This document shows, in pieces, positions 35,201-47,354 of a DNA stretch of 64,000 nt (the first letter of the stretch is position 1; the number at the start of each line of letters is the position of its first letter). The position numbers were made by a program, and so were the translations under genes. Source of the stretch: Gnetum montanum (taxonomy: Eukaryota > Streptophyta > Gnetopsida > Gnetales > Gnetaceae); contig MNCI01019108.1 of the NCBI GenBank assembly GCA_015680685.1, forward strand, positions 594,792 through 658,791, read 5' to 3'. The notes under the pieces were generated by a model. It made no database searches. It worked only from the letters and a program-made list of their open reading frames with translations, and was not told the DNA's origin.

Positions 35201-35960
35201 GGTCAATTTATTTTGCGCTCCACACCACACCCATCCCCTACCCCCAAAGGCCCTTCCCTTCTTCCTTTTTAAAGTCCATAGCAAATAGCATGGTAGGATC
35301 TATTGCATTAAGATGTTTATAAAAATCTTAAGAGATTATTTAAACCATGTAGCTAACAACTTACATTGTCTTCTAAAATATTATTAGCTCAAAAAATAAA
35401 AGGCTCATTCAAACACATTTTATTTTTCAATATTAAGTTAAGAACTATTGTAATCTTCCCTTCTTTCTAATAACCTTCAAAGAACTATCTTTGAAATCAC
35501 TACCGAAAATCAACTTAGAGGCTACTCAAATATGTTACTTTAAAAAAGGTTACAATGAACTATTATCTTAATGGTAAGAGTCTTGGATTGGAAAACCAAG
35601 GTCAATCATTCTAGGAGGCTATACTAAGTTACATAAAATAAATTTCTGAAACTCGTCTGCTAAATTTTATGGACATAAAAAAATCAATTTTAATTTACAA
35701 GTTATTACTAGGATAATGAAAAAAAAAGTTTTACAATCAATAGTTTTAATATCATCAAATAAATTATTTCTTTAACAAACAGGTTATTTTACTTTGAATA
35801 GAAACTCTGGTTTTTGCAATGTTAAATTTTTGCTAACATGAATAATACTTTATTTTTAAGCTCACTAATTTCTCTTTTTTTACGGTATCAATTTTGAAAA
35901 AACTCTGGAAAAAAATAAGGGCCAAGGGCACTCAAAGTAAATTAAGAGCGTGATGAATTT
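32269..35960. other. Long gene-free stretch right of element A
   Basis: No supported gene is present. It includes a (TG)n microsatellite (33913-33937), a segment (34330-34400) resembling the end of the insertion in A's RT (9240-9330), and a possible gag-like reading with stops at about 34620-35060. That may be another decayed LTR retrotransposon, but I could not find its LTR boundaries. The rest is AT-rich. Confidence 0.4.
33913..33937. repeat. (TG)n microsatellite
   Basis: Twelve or so uninterrupted TG units. Confidence 0.9.
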
Positions 35961-36031
35961 TAATTGTTTATGGTCTGCCAGACTTAACACAAATTTGAAT
36001 TTTAACTTTCACAAAACCAATTTCACGTGCA

Positions 36032-36110
36032 AATAGAAACCAGCAAATGACAAGTACCGGGAATTTTAACTGGAATGCAATAGAAACCAGCAAATGACAA
36101 GTACCGGGAA
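36032..36110. repeat. Two-copy direct repeat, about 31 bases at 47-base offset
   Basis: The sequence AATAGAAACCAGCAAATGAC plus the following CAAGTACCGGGA occurs at 36032 and again at 36079, nearly without difference. It is a recent local duplication downstream of the carrier gene. Confidence 0.85.
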
Positions 36111-36829
36111 AAAAGAAAGTGGTGTTCCCTTTAAATATATCAGTGAAAGCGATGGTATCACCCTTCTGGTAAAAAAATTTCCCATCTATCCTATATTGAT
36201 GGAATAAATTCAAGCAAAACTTTTAATAGTAATATTTTCCTGTGAACTTCTTTGAAAGATCATATAGCAACCTAGTTCAATTTCAACAATCCTTTTGCAT
36301 AATACTTGTTCATCTCGGTCGCCTTTTGGGATAGAACTCATTCGATGCAAACCACATGCCTTCCATGCAAGTTGCTTAAACCACAACTCAAATTTCCTTA
36401 AACCCTTGTGAATAATTATCAACAGTGAACAATTATCAACCATAGGTGATTCTGTGTCACGCCAGGCTGCTTTGACGAAGACCAAAGCAGTAAAATCAAG
36501 TGATGAAGCATTTTCTTAAAAGCTGTATTCATTTTATGATACATTCGTCCAAAATTTCTAACCAGCAGCAATCCCGTATCAAAATTTTTTGGTCTCAACA
36601 TTTTTTGAAACCTGTTAACGACCGGACAGACATTTCGGCAACTATAGGAAAACAAATTACGTTGACCTGCAACATGCACGCCGCAACACTTTCGTACCGC
36701 TTTAAGGAATATCAATATAAGACAACAGGTAAAAACATGTGTTGCCTGCTGCAATGCTTATATCAAGCAGTGTCACTATTTTCCAGCATAAAATCACATT
36801 TTAAATCGCATTAATATTGTACAATTCAG

Positions 36830-37659
36830 GTTTTTATTCAAGTTTCACAGAATACACGAGTTTGTTCAACTTTAGTGGACTGCATAAAACACAGTATCGC
36901 TGCCGAGGCCATCGAAAGGAAGAACAGAATATCCCATGCGATTTATAGCGATGGGCGACAATATTAACGCTTGGATAGCATTCAAGAGGACCGGCCGCCC
37001 CATTTGGGGTTCAAACATTTGAATTCGATTTAAAAAAAACAAAAACAAAAACAAAAAAACAGGGAAAAAAAACTACACACACCCACAAGCACGCACTTAA
37101 TCGATGTAAGATATAATTCAGCTATATCGCAGCACTGCTTTCTCAGCAACCATGATGTTTAAATGCAAAATGACTAACTTCTTCTGACCGATCATAAATA
37201 ATTTCCATTTTTTTTAAGCATCCATTTACATGATGGGCAAAATTTAAAACTCAACATACTCCCCAAAATGGCTATTTTCACACCTTTTACCTTAAAACAT
37301 CAACATGCAAAATGAGTGCCTCGTCCAAGGTAGAATTAGCTTTAGCCTACCTGATCAAGGAAAATCCAATCAAACCTCCAAATTTATTCATGAAGGCTTC
37401 CTATGAAATCTAATAGCTTTCTGCATTATGACAACATAAAATTTCCATTAAGGAGTACGATGTTGTCAAAAAAACAGTGGGCTACTCGAAGGACATGACC
37501 AACCAATACTAAATAATGAGATTAAGAATACAGCTGGTTTAATGGATAGCAGCACTCGTCAAGAACTTGCATGCTCCATGATTTGAAAAGCATTTGAAAG
37601 ATAAAATATCCAACCATTTAATGGAAAAATTGGTGCTGACATGAACAATCTGCAAACCT
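36830..37659 (-). other. Candidate 3' UTR of the carrier gene
   Basis: This is the sequence downstream of the carrier stop codon. Minus-strand AATAAA hexamers occur at 37388-37383 (about 270 bases past the stop) and at 36838-36833 (TTGAATAAAAACC, followed by TTGTACAATA). Either could end the transcript. A minus-strand open stretch at 37054-36872 (60 codons) has coding-like composition but no homology I recognise, and its start lies in a T/A run. The region shows no retroelement features. Confidence 0.4.
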
Positions 37660-40600
37660 CTAATCCTCCAACGACGTCTGAGAAAGAAGCATTTTCATGA
37701 CTTCATAAGTCATGAATACAATGCCAACACTAGGAACAACTTTACAATATTCTGGAATTATCCCTCTGTATAGACCATGCCATCCTTCTGTTCGGACAAT
37801 CCGTTTAAATGTCCCATATAATCCTGTATTATAGACAACAGCTCTTCCCGCTGCTCCTTCCAGCTGTTTTCTTCTCCGCACCAAGTCAAGTGGAAATGTC
37901 GCTGCATGATATGACACAAAGAGAAGTTTAAAATGGCATGTAAACTGGATAAACAGCACCTGTCGCTCATCAGTTAAAATATTGTACTTATGAGACCTTA
38001 TCCACTTTCTATGGTGTAAAATTGAATACGCACACTTTCTTATGCACACTTAATACTTAGCTAGGACACGCCATAGAATACTGAAACACAAAAAAAATAA
38101 AGGAATTAGATTAACTCATCTACCTGTTGAGGAAGCAACCCCTGAAAGGCTACCACAGACCAAACTTACTGCCACTGTTGAATCATGAGGCCTAAAGTAG
38201 CAAGGAAACCATAACAATCTCATTTACACATAGAAGAAAACTAATCGACTGTCCAACAAATCACGCAAACAGAGGAAGGGAAAACACAAACATAGCTATA
38301 ACCGTTACCGCTTATTTTCCCACATAGATTTGAGACTTTCATAAGCACAGAAGCTAATAGCTATACTAGGCCCAACTCCCTGTATCATAAAACAAAAAAG
38401 AATACTTAAGAGAGAAAAACATTGCATTTTTATCATGTGATTTTTCAAACAGTAGGAAGGGCAATACATTGCTAAATTAACAAACCAAAAGAGTTGCTCC
38501 GAGGCCTTTGTACAGCCCTTTAATGCCTTCATCCCTGCAGATGGTGTACAGTGCATGTGTAATGCCTCTGTAATACATCACTTTTGTCTGCAATAAGGAA
38601 ATGTTCAACCTTCAGAACTGGCCAAAAAATAGAATCAACCAGTTACATTAAAAATAACATATACAGACAGCTATAGACATTGCCGAGCATATTTGGAACA
38701 TGCCAGCCGCCATACACATTGCTGTTGCATAAAGTTGAGCAATCTTTATAAGCTCCTATGGTTTTACTGAAAATTTTCATGTATCCAATATTCATAAAAA
38801 TACAGAAACATGTCGAGAAGAAATCTACACAATATCATTTTAACTCTAAGTATAAACATGTTTTAATTGTGACTTCAACTGCTCATTGTTTTTATAGCTC
38901 CTTCACATCTGTTAGAAATGTGAAAAAAGAAAAGAAAAAGAATAAAAAATGTGAAAGAATGTCTGCATCTTGTTGTCCAAGTAATAAAGTTCGACCATGT
39001 GTATTCTCATTTCAAATATTAGCAAATATTTAGCTTTTCTGAAAAATAGAGCAGACGGAAAACCATGTCAGATGACAAGTATTATTTGTATGATTACAAG
39101 CTGCAAAGCAAACCAGCCATTTTGAAAATCTCCCTTACAAAGCATTCACCTTAATTATTCGGCTTAATAAAGTAAATGGCATCAACTGGAATATCATTGA
39201 TATCTTTACCTGTGCTGCAAGCCGAGTTCTCACAAGATCCAGTGGATATGTAATAGAAGCAGAGGTTACTCCTGCTAAACCACCTCCTATTAGTCGAACG
39301 CTAAGGTCCGCACTTACACTTTCTTTATTCCTTTCCATGAATGGCAAAGACTGCATAATCTGGAAAAGAAAACAATATCAACACAAATCTGAAATTGAAA
39401 CTGAATTTTTACTTCCATCCACTAAGACCCTCTTGAATCAAGAGGGCAATCATGACTTCCAAAAGGAAAAAGGAAAAAGATCATTGACACAGGACTCACT
39501 GTCTTGTATCGTTCATATGTGTAAAAACTGATAGACGAATAAGGAAGGCGATGGGCTATTGTAACCAAGTTTCCCTTCCAAAAGGCTCTGACTCCTTCTT
39601 CCCTGACAATCCTGGAAGCTTCACACCATATTCTTGGTTTAGACAACACTGCTGCCTCTGAATGCATTCCTTGAACCTGAACGACAAAGGAAAATTTCAC
39701 TTAACTATAAAATTTGTAATTAAACATGAGATTTAAAGACAGTTATTTCTTTCTTTCTTATTTTCCTTTTTGGCTGTCAGGTCAAGAATGTATCAACAGG
39801 AAAAAGAAGGAAACAAATTTGATGAGACACCACTATTTCCTAAGAACAAGGTGTACAACAATAAGAGGTGTAAAATTAGAAACAAATACAAAAGATTAGG
39901 CAGGTTTTGCAGGCTAAAATCTCTAATCACAGAAAAACAATTTCACAAGTATCACGTACAGTTCTTGTACAATTTAATATCTAAGGAAACATATATCAGC
40001 ACAGATATAATTCCCTCCCCCCTTAACTTACTCATTCTTACAAATTAAATCTATGTCAGGAAATCCAGAAGCATTCTCTCAACATGTTCTCTCATTCTCA
40101 CAATTTCTCCCAATTTAACCCACAAGATCTCCCTCAAGTTTCTCTCAAATTTGCCTCACAAGACAGTTGAAGATCATGCATCCATGTGATGCTAAATTTA
40201 GATCTCGATATGTTTCATTCCATGCTCTTGTGTGGTAGTTTTAGGCATAAGCATGGTAGAAGAATGTTATAGATGCAAGTGTTTGTCATAATGTCCTTTA
40301 ATGATTGTTAGCATAGAAGCCACTCTATATCATGTATTTTATTATGTTTTTTCCTCCATTTGATAAATAGATTATGTATAAGAAGAATCATGAAGAGCAG
40401 ATATAGAGCTATGGAGGTTTTTTGCATGAAAGAAGGGGCTGTGTATGTTGGAGGAGAGGCCCTCTTGATGCCTGTATTTTGAGTGATATTTTCTTATGAA
40501 TTTATGAAGATCTTGAAGGCCCAAGCCTAGCTAATGCTTAAGGCCCCTTTACTCTTGAAATCTGAGCACTTACCATGATGTTTCAACCCCAATTATGATG

Positions 40601-42403
40601 AATTTTGATGTTTATAAAGGGCATGTTCAGTTCGCCTTGTAAAAAGCATCTACAACATCCTAACCAGTTGTAGAAGGCATTGGCAATGTCTTGGTTCACA
40701 TTGTTTGAAAATAATTTAATTTACAGAAACATATTTTGAATTTTCTTAAATAATTTAGATATACTACATTCCTTGGGAAAGCATTTGCTCAACTGTAAGC
40801 ATTGTAAAGATAGTTTCTCTGCAGAGATTTAGAACAAATAAGCCTCTGGTATTTTAGTTATCATACTGTTGTTCAAGTTCATTATCATTTAGATGTCTTG
40901 AATAAGAAATTTCAAAACCCAATGCCTAAGAACAAGAAATACAACTTGACAAACTTATTATGATTCTACGGATGAACAGCCAAACAGAAAACAAAGCAGA
41001 AAGCATATGCAAAAGAATTTGGTAAAGTTCACCATACGAAGATTCTTAAATTAATTAGTATTTAAAAAGGAAATCACATGTCAAGATCCTCATGCCCTCG
41101 GTAAGGGTTTTTCATAACAAGAGAATAAAAACAAGAATTTCATTGACCTCTAAGACAGTTCAAACTCTATAAATGAACAAACAACCAACACTAAGGATAC
41201 ACACACACACGAGAAGATAACATTTACGGATGCATATTTAGACTAGTTCTGTGAGTTCCTTTGCAATCATCGAGTATATTATCTTAATTTATAAGAGCAT
41301 CCACACTTGCATCAACGGCATATAATATAAGAACAATCCATACCAGCAGCATGCATATTTTAAAGCATCATTAATAACCCTACGAGACAGAGACTTTAAA
41401 AGCACAGGACAACTGCTGGTAGACTGCAGCTAAATTCAACAAGCAAAGAAAAAGACAGAACCCTGAATTATCTCAATCAGCTGAAATATGCAACTCAGAC
41501 AAGGTACCCACAAACTCTGTATTGCTATAGGCCAACAACACAATATAAATCAAAATAAATTTGGGCCATATTCATTGAAGGCTCGTCAGACTATCCTACT
41601 CGAAGACACATAACACTGGAAGTCCAGGCAGTGATAAACACACAAGCTCCCCATTAGCATTACACTGTTGAATCATCAACAATAATAAAACTAACCAAAT
41701 AAATTATGCTTAAACTTATGAAATAATTATTTTCTTGCTGATGACAACCATAAACATGCAGAATACTTTTTGCTATGTTTTGTCGATTCCGTTTAACGGT
41801 TAAAATCGGCAAGGCAATTACATAACCCGATGCCACTTGTTTCAACAAAATAAATGCGTTGGAGGTGTGGGAACACGGGTACGGTAGTGAGGATTTAGTG
41901 ATTGACTATAGCATTTCTGTTGCAGTTGATAAATCAAGTGATGGTGCAATATGAGAAGCAATAGCACAAGTAAAAAATTAACAACAACAAAAACGAATGC
42001 AATCCTACAAAACAAAGACACACACACACAGAGGGAAAGCAACGAAGGAAGCGCCACTAAAAGAAGCATTACCCCTAGAGTAACCATGAACAATGTTACA
42101 AACCTGAAAAAGTATGGTAAGACGAGCCAGCGGGGCAGTGCAGGTTTTACTCACAGCACCTGCAATGCCGCCGGCCAAAAGCTGTGACACGGTCCCAATA
42201 TGAGAATGCTGCATCGATTGCTTCACATATTCCTTTACCTCGCTATCAACATTCCCATGCTGCTGGAGCTGCTCCGCCCTGTTCAAAGTATCTGCCGGAT
42301 TCGCTAACTGAGCCATCTGCGAAACAGCTGCACCTCCCATTATGCCTACCCGCCCGGCATGGCCCGGATGAAGCCTCCCTTCCGCAGCTGCCTTCGTCTG
42401 CAT
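37660..42403 (-). CDS. Mitochondrial substrate carrier family protein (SLC25-type), seven coding exons
   Basis: Coding exons on the minus strand are 42403-42104, 39676-39500, 39359-39210, 38587-38486, 38379-38309, 38191-38124 and 37901-37660. They total 1110 bases for 369 residues plus a TAG stop; every intron is GT...AG and all junctions keep frame. The start (MQTKAAAEGR) matches the usual start of this plant subgroup. Three carrier repeats are present, with signatures PLARLT (91-96), PLDLVR (198-203) and PLDLVR (293-298), each followed by an EG-aromatic motif (EEGVRAFWKGN, DEGIKGLYKGL, TEGWHGLYRGI). This predicts six transmembrane helices in the inner mitochondrial membrane. From memory it resembles Arabidopsis At3g55640-type carriers, whose substrate I cannot name. 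Residues 1-65 are a non-conserved, Gln/Ala-rich N-terminus. Intron 1 is 2427 bases; the others are 106-622. No lesion is visible, so it is likely functional. Confidence 0.95.
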
Positions 42404-43020
42404 CTTTCTTCTCTCTCCAAAACCTAACACAAACCAAGCCCTCTCACAACGCAAGTCCTCAAAACCGCTGTAAAACTTCGCATTGCACGCAACAGGCTTT
42501 ACTCATCTCTGTTTTCCCCTTAAGCAAAAGCAAGCTGCTCGCAAGAAAAACAAGAGAAGAAATATACCTCTACAACAACAGAAATCAAGCATGCATGTAT
42601 CCGTCGAGAATATATCGAATATAACGGAAAATCCAAGCCTTCCTCTTCTTAAGCAAACAGAAGGCTAAATATTTTGTGCAACTTCGAAAACCTCAATCGA
42701 TATCAAATTTCAAAGCGCGGCTCCTCAAAAGCACAAACATCGTCACTCCGTGGGATCCCGAACGGAGCGAAAACACATCAAAACGCTACTTCATTAGACC
42801 AAGCAACGCTTGGCTTTCAATCTGCGCCTTAGCAAAAACCCTTGCCCGATCAACTAAATGTCCGTCTGGCAAGAGTCACAGAAATCAGTATAGAGATGAG
42901 GAATTTCAAAACCTGACACAGATCTTGTTCTCCGTCTTCTTCGCCTGAACTTTGTGAAATGCGACGACCACCACTGATTGACTCACAGACCGACCTTGTG
43001 TCCAGACGGCCGACGTTTGA
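42404..43020 (-). other. Candidate 5' UTR of the carrier gene, possibly with an intron
   Basis: The sequence upstream of the start is richer in G, C and CpG than the surroundings. A possible 5' UTR intron would run from 42912 (CAG before GTTTTG) to 42468 (TTTTACAG), 445 bases. This is inference from splice-like sequence only. ORFs on either strand here have no recognisable product. Confidence 0.4.
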
Positions 43021-43044
43021 ACTGGAAATACCCAGAATACACAA

Positions 43045-43050
43045 TTTATA
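43045..43050 (-). promoter_or_regulatory. TATA-box candidate of the carrier gene
   Basis: The minus strand reads AATTTATAAATTG, with TATAAA at 43050-43045. A start site about 30 bases downstream (near 43015) would fit the GC-richer leader that begins there. Confidence 0.4.
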
Positions 43051-43059
43051 AATTTTCAA

Positions 43060-44314
43060 CTCTATTCCAGTCTCCCCGCGTCTACGCTACGCACAAATAT
43101 GATAAATAAATATTTGAAATAAGAATTTATTATATGCACGCGTATTTAGTTCTGCCAAAGTCGGAGCTGCACCAAATACCGGGATTTAAAAAAACCCTAA
43201 CAACGAGAGACAGCTCTATTGCGAGATGCGACGGAATATTCTTTCTGTGCACCGTTCGGTCACACCTTATTTTGTTTTTTTCATTATTTTTTTTCCGTGT
43301 GGAAAAGCCCACGTTTGCTTCCTAAGCCTTTACTTGCAATAGGAAACAGCAAGAATATCAACGTTTGTTTTTTTATTTTTGATTTTTCCATTCGTGTCGA
43401 GCTATTTGTTATGATATCTTTTGTGGAATATTTGGTCCCCCCATGGCACGTTGCCTTCGAAACCCGAATTGAATCGCTTTTTGTTTTTTCCTTTTAGCCA
43501 AGGTTTCTATTTTTCTTGGCCCACGTTTGGAATATAGTTGAGGCGAAGGCAACGTGTTGTTTCATAGATGGCTTGACTGCTATTTCATTTAATTTTGTGT
43601 AATGGCCAAGAGGGCAGCACTAACGTGTATGGCATGGGAAATGAATGTGTCACGTCTCCGAATAAGGCTAAGACTAATTATAGTACGCTTTTGTCCTGGT
43701 GAAGTTCATACCTACTCCAGATACACGCAACCTTATGTATTATAGTGATTTGAAGTACCAAACTCTTGTGTCAAAGGTTTTTTGCCAATCAATAAGCTAA
43801 TTACTTGTGTTATTTTACTTAAAAGGGTTTTTGTAGATTTGGGCGTTGAAACCTCAAAACAATTGTAATATAAGTATGCTCCAAGATAGATGGTGCAATT
43901 AGAACTTTATAACTTAGCATTGCCCACCAGAATCAAACCCATGACTTAGAGCTTTTAAATCAAGGGTTCTCATAGATTTGGAACAATTGTAACCTTATTG
44001 AGGACCATAACTTTACAACTATGATTATGGGCCTTGACCACCTACCCTCACAATGTGTAGGCCATGTGGTATGCTAAAGATAATATTAATAATAAGCTAA
44101 AATTTCAGAATATGTCACATGCTTGACATTGAGTAGAAAATACTAAACACAACATGAGAAGGAAAAACTTATCAATTGTAGAGATACTTGCTTAATACAA
44201 CCTTATAACTAATGCTTTGAAAAATCAAGATAGTAAAATTGTTAGACTTCAAATAAGTCTCAAGCACACAATCATTAATTTCATAATATAAAAAGATCAT
44301 AACATATAACAAGT
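43060..44314. other. Intergenic DNA between the carrier promoter and LTR H
   Basis: No supported gene is present. The first 500 bases are of mixed composition and may include promoter sequence. Small frames at 43130-43500 on both strands overlap each other and have T-rich, low-complexity translations. The remainder (43640-44310) is AT-rich. Confidence 0.45.
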
Positions 44315-45627
44315 TGATGAAGCATTTACTCTAATTATTAGAGCGGTTATTATTAGAGTAGTTACTCTAATTATTAGAGTGGTTATTATTAGAGCGGTTA
44401 CTCTAATTATTATAGCGGCTATTATTAGAGCAGTTATTCTAATTATCAGAGCAATTATTATTAGAGCGATTACTCTAATTATTAGACTGGTTATTATTAG
44501 AGCGGTTACTCTAATTATTAGAGCGGTTATTATTAGAGCAGCTATTCTAATTATTAGAGCGGTTATTCCCAAGCTACTCCCAGCGCCCAGGCACACAATT
44601 GGGAGCATGTTTTTAGCAGTCAAGTAGCGAAACTCTTGCAGTCTATCTATTTGAAAGTTAAAATATTTTCCAAGTGCCTGCAGCAAGAGGTCTAAGTGTG
44701 AACGAATCTTTATTTAAGCATTGATATACCTAAGCACACCATTGGGTTGGCAATAATAATGAGCTCTTTAATTCATCCTTGCAGCACTTGAGATTTGTTT
44801 TCTTACGCATTTATATTTTATTTCATTTTATTTTATTTTATGCACTTTACATTTATGTTATTAGCGCAACAATTCATTTTGATCAATTAAGTAAATTGTT
44901 AAATTACACAAGCATGACCCCTTCGAGCATATGTGTGCCACTTGGTAGCTTAGAAATGATTAGCATTTGATAGCCCAGTAGTGTTTGCACGAAGTTCAAG
45001 ATGTGTCCCAGAAGTGGGAACGGTTACTTGTGTTAGGCTAGATTAAACCATAGTCTTCTTAGCAATTAGTTACTCTCACTTTCATTCTTATTTAGTTAGC
45101 TTTTATTTACTTTAATTGTTGATTATTTATTGTTTTCTATCTAGTTAATATTTCCTTTATTGTCATTTACACTTCCTGTTGGTAACGTGGAATGAGTATG
45201 ATTTAATCATGAACATTTAAGTGTAACTACTTGGTAACCCAGTAGCGTATCTAGTAGTGCTTAAGTAATGTGTGTTTGAAATTCCTAGAAGTAGTACATG
45301 AGGTCCAAGATGCATACGGATGATTAAGGACAGATGCTCATCGCACTTAGGCTAACTTAGATTTTACTTTATGTTTCCCATTAGCTTAATCAAGATTGTT
45401 TCCCATTGTCTCTAGGAGTAGCCTAGTTTAGAATCACATCATACACTTCACTCTATACTAAACCATACATGACAAAGCAAATACTAGTCCAAGTGGTAAG
45501 ACAACAAATTGCAATCAATGTATAGCTATCTAGGTGCCACAACTAGTCCGTCCGTGGAGTTCGACCAAATCGCGTGTACATGCTTGTATTCATATGATTG
45601 AACGTAGGGGTACCTTGCCGCTCATCA
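44315..45627 (+). repeat. Solo LTR H (Athila-like family)
   Basis: The LTR starts TGATGAAGCATT and ends TTGCCGCTCATCA. The flanking CAAGT (44310-44314) and CAAGC (45628-45632) agree at four of five bases, and no internal element sequence adjoins either end, so this is a solo LTR left by recombination. The U3 holds an array of TTATTATTAGAGCGGTTACT-type units at 44328-44575. Phrases such as 'cttggtaacccagtag' and 'gcacttaggctaa' are shared with other LTRs of the family. The 129-codon minus-strand frame over the array is an artefact. Confidence 0.82.
44328..44575. repeat. Palindromic tandem array in U3 of LTR H
   Basis: About seven units of roughly 36 bases occur here. Each contains TACTCTAATTATTAGAGCGG, in which CTCTAAT/ATTAGAG is self-complementary, so either strand can form hairpins. 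The period divisible by three makes long false frames on both strands (ITALIIRVTALII). Confidence 0.85.
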
Positions 45628-46680
45628 CAAGCAAACTACAACAATTTGTAAAGTCGCATCTTGTGATTAAGATAGATCATAACCCTACCTATAAACATAA
45701 ACCAAGCATTATTGAAGTTACCAAGTAACATAAACATTAAAAACCAAGTTAAAAAGATAGTGGTTGTAATATAACAATCAAGAAGAAGAGAAAGAAGAAG
45801 AAGCGTGCATAAATTAATTCTTGAACATCGTAAGGAAGTAACAATAAGAAAGTTATAATGATAAATCATCATAACCTACGACAGTCTTCATAACTAAATA
45901 GTTGAAGGTGTCATCAAGCATCCTTTGCTAAAAAGTGAAGGTATCAAATAAGACTAAGGAATGAGTTTTCTAAATAGGAATTGAAGATCATAGTTAAAGC
46001 CACGCATAAGCTTGAACCTATTTCCTAAATAATAGGAGTAGATGACCTGGAAGGCTTTGCTTGAATAAAAGAGAGCTACAAGGAAGTGTAGCCAAGTATA
46101 CACAGACTTCGTACATAAACCAATTGGCCAATGATAACTACGATCACCATTGTAAGCCCAATGATCTAAGTTACAAATTATGATTTATGATGTTCATAAG
46201 AATGATTATGAATCTAAATTATTACAAATTATCAAGTTAAGTTAAATATGGATTAAGTTCTTAACCACAAGATCCTTAGATTTATTAAAGTTGTAAGTTG
46301 ACCTAAAACCAAACTCTAACATGGTATCGAAGTAAGGTTGTGGTTCAAAGAAGAGAATTAAGAAGAGAAACAAAGTAATGATTTATATATTGTTAAAAAA
46401 AAACTAATCAACCATCTAGAGATTATGAGTTGATTATAACTACCAACTATAGTGATAAAGGATGAACCATGAGTGAAGAAAAACTAGAGGTAGATAAAGA
46501 GGAAATTTCAAAAGACCCAAAAGTCAAGCAATTCAAATGGAGAAAGTTTGCAAAGAGTTAATACGCTCTAGTAATATGATTGATCAAGCATTTTTGCATC
46601 TTATGAGATGTGATAATAAGTCAAAAAATCAACAATCACATATATTGCTACAACATGGCCTAGAATATGTTATACATATA
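45628..46680 (+). mobile_element. AT-rich DNA with a copia-like LTR end and primer site
   Basis: Near 46308-46321 the sequence AACCAAACTCTAACA ends an LTR-like stretch and is followed at 46322 by TGGTATCGAAGT, a near match to the initiator-tRNA-Met primer site TGGTATCAGAGC of Ty1/copia elements. The following bases (to about 46560) could be a decayed gag start. No element boundaries beyond this could be set, and 45628-46040 shows nothing recognisable. Confidence 0.5.
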
Positions 46681-47354
46681 TGATGAGACATGAATTGCAC
46701 ATAGTACTGGCGCCCATGTTAAGGCACCCACGTTAAGGCACCCACGTTGTATCATGGGTCGCGATGTATCATGGGCCGAGATATCGCGTACGCGATATCG
46801 CAGTCAGCCGCAATTTCTATAAATAAGAGGCGGCTCTCCCTCATTTCACATCCCAGTTTTAGTGTAGCGAAGCTCTGGCAGTTTGATCCCTCCAGAGTTA
46901 GAATTTTCCCGTGTCTGCCCGCAGTGTGGTGAATGTGATTGTACGGTGTCTTTATTCGAGTGTGCCGTACTTGGACACGCACATGACCGGCAATAAAGAT
47001 CGAGATTACTTCATCATTGCAGCATTCACTTAGTTTATTTATTNAGGAATCGGTTGCTCGTCGCACTTAGGCTAGATTAGATTTTCTTACCCTTTTCCTC
47101 TTAGCTTAGAATTAGTTAATATTATTTTCCACTGCCATCAGGAGTAGCATTAGATTTAGGAACACATCATACACCTCATCTAGACTAAACCATACATGAC
47201 ATATGCAAAACTAGTCTAGATGGGAAGACAGCGAACTGCGACCTAAGGCTAACTATCTAGATACCACAACTAGTCCATCTGCGGAGTTCAACCGGATCGC
47301 GCGTGCGATGCTCGTTTCGTATGGTTGAGTGTAGGGGTACCTCACCACTCATCA
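46681..47354 (+). repeat. Solo LTR G (Athila-like), with perfect target duplication and an N
   Basis: The LTR starts TGATGAGACATG and ends CTCACCACTCATCA. ATATA flanks it on both sides (46676-46680 and 47355-47359). U3 carries the perfect 20-bp palindrome GATATCGCGTACGCGATATC at 46780-46799, then TATAAATAAGAGG at 46818. GCAATAAAGATCGAG follows near 46990. An N at 47044 marks missing sequence; other LTRs of the family are 200 or more bases longer at this point. High CpG content and clean ends make it one of the youngest insertions here. Confidence 0.85.

Noticed and set aside
35540-35620. tRNA-like phrase AATGGTAAGAG followed by a CTTGG/CCAAG stem
   Set aside because: The loop is nine bases and the T arm is degenerate; it could be a SINE scrap, but too weak to annotate.
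36419-36754. 111-codon minus-strand frame and opposite 104-codon frame downstream of the carrier
   Set aside because: No recognisable family, overlapping frames on both strands; not enough to call a gene.
42184-42624. 146-codon plus-strand frame over the first carrier exon
   Set aside because: It is the antisense shadow of the carrier's first coding exon and leader.
43130-43497. Several 60-90-codon frames upstream of the carrier gene
   Set aside because: They overlap on both strands, are T/Phe-rich and lack homology; the region is promoter or intergenic.
44297-44686. 129-codon minus-strand frame and its plus-strand counterpart with Ile/Ala heptad-like repeats
   Set aside because: Both derive from the palindromic array in the U3 of LTR H; period divisible by three keeps frames open.
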